Shown piece by piece: positions 58,047 to 64,000 of a stretch of DNA of 64,000 nt. Position numbers and translations under genes: made by a program. The notes beneath the pieces were generated by a model that saw only the letters and a list, made by a program, of their open reading frames with translations, ran no database searches and was not told where the DNA came from. The stretch's first letter is position 1; the number at the start of each line of letters is the position of its first letter. The stretch comes from Marinobacter caseinilyticus. GTDB taxonomy: Bacteria > Pseudomonadota > Gammaproteobacteria > Pseudomonadales > Oleiphilaceae. Where the stretch lies: assembly GCF_011074955.1 (NCBI RefSeq), contig NZ_WUQJ01000034.1, positions 124,001 to 188,000 of the forward strand, read 5' to 3'.

Positions 58047-58793
58047 TTAAAGCAGACCCAACCCTTCGGCAAACTTGTCGGCGGGCACGTACCCGCGAAC
58101 CATTTTTCCGTCTTCAAGAATAATGGCCGGCGTTCCTGTTACACCAACACGACCGCCAAGCTCGAATTGTTTCCCAACAGGATTTTCGCAGGATTTTGCT
58201 GCAACCTGCCGACCACCTTTTGCCGCGTCCATGGCGGCTTGCTGGTCGTCAGAGCACCAGACTGCTTCGTATTTTTTAAACGAAGGAGTACCCGGGCCGG
58301 AGCGTGGAAAAGCAAAGTAATTGACGGCAATACCCAACTCGTTGAGTCGCGACATCTCATCATGAAGTTTGCGACAATAGGGGCAGTCAATATCTGTGAA
58401 GATGGCAATTTCAGCTTTTTGTTCGCCTTTGGCCGGGTAATGGATAGCCCCCTCCTTACCGAAGGAATTCATGATGTTTACCCGCCGATCCGCACGCCCG
58501 GCCTCAGTGACATTGGCGATTCCGGACGGCGTGATTTGTAACAGGTCCCCAGTTAACAAAAACTCGCCGTCGGGGGTCGCATAAATTGTCTCGCCGGTAC
58601 TGGTTTCAATCTCATACAAACCGGGGGCTTTTGACTCGCGGACATTGGTGACTTGCAAACCTGGAATATTTTTGCTCAGCCGTTCCGATAATTCAGTCGC
58701 CACATCGGCCGCCGCGGACGTCGCCCATGCCCCCAAACCCACGGCGAGTGCCAGGCATACAATTCGCTGTAAACGCCTAATCTGGTCAGTCAT
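58047..58793 (-). CDS. dsbC: Thiol:disulfide interchange protein DsbC
   Basis: Periplasmic disulfide isomerase. Signal peptide (residues 1-27, IVCLALAVGLGAWATSAAA), N-terminal dimerisation domain, then a thioredoxin-like domain with CPYC in FTDIDCPYCRKLHDE and a cis-Pro region GVTGTPAIILEDG. 248 residues. AGGA precedes the ATG. It stands between xerD and hom, the order also seen in Pseudomonas. Confidence 0.95.
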   Translation of the reverse strand: MTDQIRRLQRIVCLALAVGLGAWATSAAADVATELSERLSKNIPGLQVTNVRESKAPGLYEIETSTGETIYATPDGEFLLTGDLLQITPSGIANVTEAGRADRRVNIMNSFGKEGAIHYPAKGEQKAEIAIFTDIDCPYCRKLHDEMSRLNELGIAVNYFAFPRSGPGTPSFKKYEAVWCSDDQQAAMDAAKGGRQVAAKSCENPVGKQFELGGRVGVTGTPAIILEDGKMVRGYVPADKFAEGLGLL

Positions 58794-58954
58794 ACGTCAT
58801 CCTGTCTTTAGAAAGTAGTGCTGCCACACGCAAGCAATAGTCGTTGCGAGTCCGTTTTTACCGTGCAAACCTGACATCGCCTCAAGGTAAAAGTTCAGTA
58901 TACCAAGTCATTCTGATAGTCGCCTGCCATCGCCGGTCCGCGGTTGATATTCTT

Positions 58955-59872
58955 TCACCCTCTGGGGTGGTGGGCCTGGTGTAGGACCTGCAGACGCTGG
59001 CGAGCAACGTGAGTGTAAATCTGCGTTGTGGACAGATCCGAATGTCCCAGCAACATCTGCACCACTCGCAAGTCCGCTCCATGGTTGAGCAAGTGGGTCG
59101 CAAACGCGTGACGCAGGGTATGTGGCGACAAATGCTTCTGAATCCCTGCCCGCCCAGTGTAAAGTTTGACCCGGTGCCAAAATGTCTGGCGCGTCATTGC
59201 CTGCGCCCGATTGCCCGGAAACAGCGCATCGGAAGGCTGACCTTTGAGCAACTCGGCACGTCCTTCACGCATATAGCGCAATAGCCAATCTACGGCCTCT
59301 TCACCCAACGGCACCAGCCGTTCTTTATTACCCTTGCCTACAATGCGGACAACCCCTTGCCTCAGATTGACCTGATCCACTCTTAACGCCACCAGCTCCG
59401 AGACCCGCAAGCCACAACCGTACAGAATTTCCAGCATCGCGCGATCCCGAAGTTCCAGCGGTCGTTCAACATCAGGTTCTTTCAGCAGACTTTCAACATC
59501 CTGCTCAGACAATGAGTCCGGTAGCCGCCTTGGAATTCGAGGGCTATCAATTCTCAGTGTTGGATCTTCCTTGACCAGCCCCTCTCGCAGCAAGTAACGA
59601 TAAAAACGTCGGATACCTGAAAGACGGCGAGCCGCGGTGGAGGTCTTACACCCCTCCGCCAATCCCCGCGCAATCCAGCCTAGAAGCACCGTCCGGCTAA
59701 CACCCGAAAGACTTGTTGCGCCTGGCTGTGTTGCCAGCCATCGCGCCAGTTGCATCAAATCACTGCGGTAAGCCATACGCGTCTTTTCACCAAGGCCATC
59801 TTCCAGCCATAGCGCATCAACAAACTGGCTTACCAGTTGCTCGTCTTCTGGTGTCATTTCATGACTTGTCAT
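58955..59872 (-). CDS. xerD: Tyrosine recombinase XerD
   Basis: Resolves chromosome dimers with XerC at dif. The N-terminal SAM-like domain starts DEQLVSQFVDALWLEDGLGE. Catalytic Arg is in GCGLRVSELVAL, Lys in VGKGNKERLVPLGE, HxxR in SPHTLRHAFATHLLNHG, His in LLGHSDLSTTQIYTH with the nucleophilic Tyr. 305 residues from ATG 59872; an upstream in-frame start is possible. dsbC follows. No mobile-element features, so it is the housekeeping recombinase. Confidence 0.95.
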   Translation of the reverse strand: MTSHEMTPEDEQLVSQFVDALWLEDGLGEKTRMAYRSDLMQLARWLATQPGATSLSGVSRTVLLGWIARGLAEGCKTSTAARRLSGIRRFYRYLLREGLVKEDPTLRIDSPRIPRRLPDSLSEQDVESLLKEPDVERPLELRDRAMLEILYGCGLRVSELVALRVDQVNLRQGVVRIVGKGNKERLVPLGEEAVDWLLRYMREGRAELLKGQPSDALFPGNRAQAMTRQTFWHRVKLYTGRAGIQKHLSPHTLRHAFATHLLNHGADLRVVQMLLGHSDLSTTQIYTHVARQRLQVLHQAHHPRG

Positions 59873-59900
59873 ACCGGCGCGCACCCGTCGCAACCAACAA

Positions 59901-59924
59901 AAAAGGGCAGCCATTAGGCTGCCC
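59901..59924 (-). terminator. Terminator of the rpsP-rimM-trmD-rplS operon
   Basis: On the minus strand an 8-bp stem (GGGCAGCC / GGCTGCCC, 4-base loop) is followed by a run of T's. It lies about 50 bases past the rplS stop and before xerD. Confidence 0.9.
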
Positions 59925-59976
59925 TCTTCTTCCGCTTATACCAAAGCTGGAATGATCATCGCTGAACAGCGACGAC

Positions 59977-60333
59977 TCAGCCCAGTTTTTCTTTGATACG
60001 GGCTGCCTTACCAGACAGGTCACGGAGGTAGTAGAGTTTGGCCTGACGAACGTCACCGCGACGCTTGACGGTGAGGCTGTCGATCAACTTACTGAAAGCC
60101 TGGAAAGTACGCTCAACCCCCACGCCGTAAGAAATCTTACGAACAGTGAAAGAAGAGTTCATACCGCGGTTACGCTTACCAATGACAACGCCTTCAAACG
60201 CCTGCAGACGCTCACGGTTTCCTTCGGTAACACGAACTTGAATCACTACGGTATCACCCGGCGCAAAGGCAGGGATTTCCTTGGTCATCTGTTCATTTTC
60301 GATCTGACTGATGATGTTGTTCTTGCCGCTCAT
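59977..60333 (-). CDS. rplS: Large ribosomal subunit protein L19
   Basis: 118 residues; the L19 core is [40 protein letters not shown] and the C-terminal tail [24 protein letters not shown] precedes the ATG. Last gene of the rpsP operon, directly before a terminator. Confidence 0.98.
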   Translation of the reverse strand: MSGKNNIISQIENEQMTKEIPAFAPGDTVVIQVRVTEGNRERLQAFEGVVIGKRNRGMNSSFTVRKISYGVGVERTFQAFSKLIDSLTVKRRGDVRQAKLYYLRDLSGKAARIKEKLG

Positions 60334-60357
60334 CGTATGCTCCTGATACTCAATCTT

Positions 60358-61116
60358 TTAATGCCCTGAAGTTTCAGAGGCACCCGGTTCATTAAAAAGT
60401 TCTTCCAGCAGCTCACGCTCTTCGTCCGTAAGCACCCGCTGTTCCAGCAGGTCGGGGCGTCGCTCCCGGGTTCGCCTTAGCGACTGTTTCAGCCGCCAAC
60501 GCCGGATTTGATCATGGTGACCACTTAGCAAAACCTCCGGCACCGACTCACCTTCGTATATCTCCGGACGAGTATAGTGCGGGCAATCCAGCAAACCGTC
60601 AGCGAACGAATCCTGCTCCGCCGACTGCGCATGACCCAGCGCTCCTGGAATCAAACGCGTTACCGCATCAATGATCGCCATCGCCGCCAGTTCACCGCCG
60701 GACAAAACGAAATCACCCAGCGACACTTCGCGATCAACTTCGGCCGATATCAGACGTTCATCAACGCCTTCATAACGCCCTGCCACCAAAATCAGTTGCT
60801 GCTCGGCTGCCAAAGACTCAACAACCGACTGATTCAATGTTTCGCCCTGCGGCGACAAATAGACCACACAGGCGTTACCGGGCGCAGCCTTCCTCGCTGC
60901 TTCGATGGCATCCCGTAAAGGCTGAATTTTCATCAACATACCGGGACCGCCACCGTACGGCCGGTCATCTACGGTTCGATGACGGTCGTGGGCATAGTCT
61001 CGCGGGTTCCAGCTCGTCAAGGTCAACAGCCCCTCTCGGGCCGCTCGACCGGTCACGCCAAACTCGGTTACCGCATTGAACATTTCCGGAAACAGACTGA
61101 CCGCGCCAATCCACAC
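60358..61116 (-). CDS. trmD: tRNA (guanine(37)-N(1))-methyltransferase
   Basis: Makes m1G37 to prevent +1 frameshifts. It has the SPOUT knot: [30 protein letters not shown] and [20 protein letters not shown], followed by SHYT-like [13 protein letters not shown]. 252 residues, GTG start. It lies 3 bases after rimM and is co-transcribed. Confidence 0.97.
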   Translation of the reverse strand: MWIGAVSLFPEMFNAVTEFGVTGRAAREGLLTLTSWNPRDYAHDRHRTVDDRPYGGGPGMLMKIQPLRDAIEAARKAAPGNACVVYLSPQGETLNQSVVESLAAEQQLILVAGRYEGVDERLISAEVDREVSLGDFVLSGGELAAMAIIDAVTRLIPGALGHAQSAEQDSFADGLLDCPHYTRPEIYEGESVPEVLLSGHHDQIRRWRLKQSLRRTRERRPDLLEQRVLTDEERELLEELFNEPGASETSGH

Positions 61117-61119
61117 CCG

Positions 61120-61647
61120 TTAAAACTCCACATCCCAGTCCACAACCATCAGATTGGATTCAAGATCGACCGACTTGACAACCTGCTCCGGGAGATACGG
61201 AATCAAACGTTCTTTCTGATCGATCGACGTGTCCGATGGCGTTACCACCAACACGTCGTTGGAACCGGTTTCAAGGAGATGCCCAACAGTTCCCAGGTTT
61301 TGACCGTCGACTGTTTCAACATGCAGCCCTTCAAGCTGGTACCAATAAAACTCACCGTCCGGTAGCTCGGGCAATTCACTTCTCGGCACCACGATATCAA
61401 CGCCGCAATAAGTTTTTGCAAGATCGCGGTCGTCTATGCCTTTCAGCTTGACCACGATACCCGGCCCCTGCCGACGACCTTCTTCGAGCTCCAGCGACAT
61501 GCGCTTGCCTTCGAAGACTGCTGTCCAGTGACGGTAGTTTAGAATGCCTTCCAAGGGGTCGGTGTAAGAGTAGACCTTCAGCCACCCTTTGACCCCAAAC
61601 ACTGCGGTTATCCGGCCAACCACAGTTTCCTGCGAACTCTGTGTCAT
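61120..61647 (-). CDS. rimM: Ribosome maturation factor RimM
   Basis: 30S assembly factor that binds S19. N-terminal RimM domain (VVGRITAVFGVKGWLKVYSY) and C-terminal PRC-barrel (EFYWYQLEGLHVETVDGQNL). 175 residues. It follows rpsP by 29 bases. Confidence 0.96.
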   Translation of the reverse strand: MTQSSQETVVGRITAVFGVKGWLKVYSYTDPLEGILNYRHWTAVFEGKRMSLELEEGRRQGPGIVVKLKGIDDRDLAKTYCGVDIVVPRSELPELPDGEFYWYQLEGLHVETVDGQNLGTVGHLLETGSNDVLVVTPSDTSIDQKERLIPYLPEQVVKSVDLESNLMVVDWDVEF

Positions 61648-61676
61648 GGCTTTTACCCCAGCGTCTTACTCAACAA

Positions 61677-61919
61677 TTACTCAGCAGCGCCTTTCAGCAG
61701 CTGTGTTACACGCTCGCTGGTCTGCGCGCCTTGGCCTAGCCAAAACTCAACGCGCTGACGGTCAACGCGCAAGCGCTCTTCCTGACCACGTGCAATCGGG
61801 TTGAAGAATCCAACGCGTTCAATGAAGCGGCCGTCACGGGACTTCCGGCTATCAGTGACTGTCAGATGGTAGAACGGGCGCTTCTTAGAGCCACCACGAG
61901 CCAGACGAATTATTACCAT
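61677..61919 (-). CDS. rpsP: Small ribosomal subunit protein S16
   Basis: 80 residues with the S16 start [20 protein letters not shown] and [15 protein letters not shown] 61919 has an upstream GGA ribosome-like site; a TTG three codons earlier is not used. First gene of the operon, probably driven by the promoter at 62016-62044. Confidence 0.97.
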   Translation of the reverse strand: MVIIRLARGGSKKRPFYHLTVTDSRKSRDGRFIERVGFFNPIARGQEERLRVDRQRVEFWLGQGAQTSERVTQLLKGAAE

Positions 61920-62015
61920 TTCGACCAATATCCTGTTCTGTTGTACGAACTTTGTACGACTCGCGTTTGCCGTTATTCGCGGCTAACGCGGAGACCCATA
62001 CTCGAAAGGGGCGCT

Positions 62016-62044
62016 ATTCTATGCTAAAACCCCGGCGAAGAAAA
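62016..62044 (-). promoter_or_regulatory. Candidate promoter of rpsP operon
   Basis: On the minus strand TAGAAT (62021-62016) is a good -10 box, 17 bases after a weak TTTTCT -35 (62044-62039). It is followed by a GC-rich discriminator (AGCGCCCC), the type seen in stringently controlled ribosomal promoters. The start codon is about 95 bases downstream. Confidence 0.4.
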
Positions 62045-62067
62045 CAGGCAAACCATCCTGATTTCTA

Positions 62068-63453
62068 CTAACGACCGAATGGAGGCATTCCACCCCCTCC
62101 ACCGCCCGGCGGCATCATGCCTTGCATGCCGCGCATCATATTGGCCATGCCGCCTTTTTTGCTGAATTTCTTCATCATTTTCTGCATCTGCTTATGCTGC
62201 TTCAGCAGACGGTTCACATCCTGAATCTGTGTCCCCGAGCCAGATGCAATCCGGCGTTTGCGTGAGTTATTGATCACATCCGGGTAGCGCCGCTCCTTGG
62301 GGGTCATGGAACAGATGATTGCCTCAAGCTGCCCCATGCTCTTGTCATTGACCTGCTGCTGGGCTGCCTGAGCCATTTGCCCCATGCCGGGCAACTTATC
62401 CATCAAGCCTCCGACGCCACCCATATTTTTCATTTGCTGGAGCTGATCGCGGAAATCCTCTAAATCAAAGCTCTTGCCTTTCTTGATCTTTTTGGTGAGC
62501 TTATCCGCTTTCTTTTTATCAATAGTGCGTTCGGCTTCCTCTATTAAAGAAAGCACATCACCCATACCCAGTATGCGCGATGCCACCCGGTCAGGATGAA
62601 ACGGCTCCAGGGCATCGACTTTTTCACCGATACCCAAAAACTTAATCGGCTTACCGGTTATATGCCGCACTGACAATGCTGCGCCGCCCCGGGCATCACC
62701 ATCCGTCTTGGTCAGCACGACACCGGTCAGCGGCAAGGCGTCGTTAAAAGCCTTGGCGGTATTGGCCGCATCCTGGCCCGTCATGGCATCCACGACAAAC
62801 AGCGTTTCAGCCGGGTTCACCGCTTTATGCAGACGACCAATCTCGCCCATCATATGCTCGTCTATGTGCAAGCGACCGGCGGTGTCGAGAATAACGACAT
62901 CAATGTGTTTTTTCCGGGCGGCATCGATCGCGCCTTCGGCGATAGCAACCGGGTCCTGGTCTGCACTGCTGGGATGGAAAGCGACGCCAACCTCGCCCGC
63001 CAGCGTTTCCAACTGCTTGATCGCCGCCGGCCGGTAGATGTCGGCACTGACCACCATCACTGACTTTTTCTGGCGTTCTTTCAGGAGCCGGGCCAGCTTG
63101 GCTACGGTCGTCGTCTTACCAGCGCCCTGCAGACCCGCCATCATAATGACGGCCGGCGGGGTGGTCGCCAGGTTCAGACCTTCGTTGCCGGCACCCATTA
63201 CCCGCTCAAGCTCTTCCTGGACAACCCGGACAAAAACCTGGCCTGGTGTAAGGCTGCGCATCACCTCCTGGCCAATTGCCCTCTCACGCACACCTTCAAT
63301 GAACGCTTTAACCACAGGCAACGCGACATCTGCTTCGAGCAGAGCCATGCGAACTTCCCGCAAGGTTTCTTTAATATTGTCATCTGTGAGCCGGGCCTGG
63401 CCGGATATTTTCCGCAGGCTGCCGGACAGTCGATCGGTCAGGTTTTCAAACAT
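62068..63453 (-). CDS. ffh: Signal recognition particle protein Ffh
   Basis: SRP GTPase that guides membrane proteins. NG domain with MAGLQGAGKTTTVAKLARL, DTAGRLHIDE and LTKTDGDARGG; M domain with a Met-rich end (MQKMMKKFSKKGGMANMMRG) and a Gly-rich tail. 461 residues from ATG 63453 (MFENLTDRL). The 21 upstream codons of the frame are not conserved. Confidence 0.97.
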   Translation of the reverse strand: MFENLTDRLSGSLRKISGQARLTDDNIKETLREVRMALLEADVALPVVKAFIEGVRERAIGQEVMRSLTPGQVFVRVVQEELERVMGAGNEGLNLATTPPAVIMMAGLQGAGKTTTVAKLARLLKERQKKSVMVVSADIYRPAAIKQLETLAGEVGVAFHPSSADQDPVAIAEGAIDAARKKHIDVVILDTAGRLHIDEHMMGEIGRLHKAVNPAETLFVVDAMTGQDAANTAKAFNDALPLTGVVLTKTDGDARGGAALSVRHITGKPIKFLGIGEKVDALEPFHPDRVASRILGMGDVLSLIEEAERTIDKKKADKLTKKIKKGKSFDLEDFRDQLQQMKNMGGVGGLMDKLPGMGQMAQAAQQQVNDKSMGQLEAIICSMTPKERRYPDVINNSRKRRIASGSGTQIQDVNRLLKQHKQMQKMMKKFSKKGGMANMMRGMQGMMPPGGGGGGMPPFGR

Positions 63454-63620
63454 GGCGCTATTCAATGCCCCTGATAGTAGACGTGTGAGCGAGGAACCGG
63501 TTGATTCCGGTTGCACAATCGCGACATTATACCCAGACTATTGCCCTGAAACGACCAACCCGGTCAATTCAGTACTACCCAACCCTACTTAGTAACCGGT
63601 AAGTTGACCAAAAGGATGTC

Positions 63621-64000
63621 ATGGGAACCCTGATTCTTGCGGTAACCACTTTATTTCTCTATAGCATCGGAACCGCGCTGCAGGCCCTCAGTTTTCGGGG
63701 CAGGGTTCATACCAGCGTTACCATCATGACGCTGATCGGCGTGCTGGCATTGACCAGCCACGGCGTCCTCATTTGGGAGACCGTCCGATCTCAGGGCGCG
63801 TTTAATCTCGGTTTTTTTCAAAGCTCCGTACTGATCTCGTGGCTTATTGTGGCGCTGCTTCTGATCCTGAACCTTCGCAAACCAGTACAAAGCCTATTTC
63901 TCGCCATTTACCCTCTGGCCGGGCTTACGGTCGTGTTCATATTAATATTCCATTCGCCACCGAGGTTTGTGGCGCAGGACAACTGGGGCATGCTATCGCA
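63621..64000 (+). CDS. YpjD-type cytochrome c assembly membrane protein, 3' end beyond window
   Basis: About 126 residues are visible before the window edge. Four hydrophobic segments fill the first 110 residues (GTLILAVTTLFLYSIGTALQ, VTIMTLIGVLALTSHGVLIW, and two more), the layout of CcsA/YpjD-type proteins next to ffh. The start ATG has AAGGATGTC just before it. It runs divergently from ffh across 167 bases. The family is linked to cytochrome c biogenesis or inner-membrane transport; the role of YpjD itself is not settled. Confidence 0.85.
   Translation, partial: MGTLILAVTTLFLYSIGTALQALSFRGRVHTSVTIMTLIGVLALTSHGVLIWETVRSQGAFNLGFFQSSVLISWLIVALLLILNLRKPVQSLFLAIYPLAGLTVVFILIFHSPPRFVAQDNWGMLS

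Noticed and set aside
58955..59872. XerD as a phage or transposon integrase
   Set aside because: Housekeeping position next to dsbC and close match to XerD; no attachment sites or mobile genes nearby.

Overview
The window is chromosomal DNA from a gammaproteobacterium, most likely Marinobacter or a close relative. Two things point there. The gene running off the left edge closely resembles the wax-ester fatty acyl-CoA reductase typical of Marinobacter. Much of the gene order also matches Pseudomonas: gacS / cysM-rlmD-relA-mazG, and nadB / rpoE(algU)-mucA-mucB-mucC-mucD ... lepA-lepB-rnc-era-recO-pdxJ. The genus is an inference from recalled similarity, not from a search. I see no insertion sequence, prophage, CRISPR array, rRNA or tRNA gene. 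The region reads as stable core genome with islands of signalling genes.

Layout. 1-10.1 kb is the most accessory part. It holds the partial acyl-CoA reductase, a ParA/MinD-type ATPase with a long C-terminal extension, a HDOD-histidine kinase next to a REC-PAS-GGDEF-EAL response regulator, an orphan periplasmic binding protein, and a methyltransferase-DUF2156 pair. 10.1-19.4 kb holds envelope and housekeeping genes: murI-nudC, plsB, rsmJ, a small unknown protein, uppP, tsaB, adk and a YbaK-HDOD fusion. 19.4-28.8 kb carries ppc, two small paralogous proteins facing each other across a terminator, then mazG, relA, rlmD and cysM. 28.9-31.9 kb is a GacS/BarA-type hybrid kinase.

31.9-45.4 kb is a long minus-strand block: rpoE-rseA-rseB-rseC-mucD (envelope stress), a membrane CHASE-PAS-GGDEF-EAL protein, then lepA-lepB-DUF4845-rnc-era-recO-pdxJ. 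A good sigma-E-type promoter lies upstream of rpoE, which suggests autoregulation. 45.4-49.8 kb on the plus strand is nadB, sdhE, ygfX-like, ygfZ and a third HDOD protein; the first four share a flavin / Fe-S / succinate dehydrogenase theme.

49.9-63.5 kb on the minus strand is housekeeping: ung, lysS, prfB with an intact programmed +1 frameshift, recJ, thrC, hom, dsbC, xerD, the rpsP-rimM-trmD-rplS operon with a clear terminator, and ffh. The right edge starts a ypjD-type cytochrome c assembly membrane protein on the plus strand.

The genes most worth following up are signalling and lipid-linked. They are the HDOD-kinase/c-di-GMP regulator pair, the YbaK-HDOD fusion, the methyltransferase-DUF2156 pair, the c-di-GMP gene sitting between mucD and lepA, and the paired small proteins at 22.3-23.0 kb. 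None is proved to be a new system by sequence alone.
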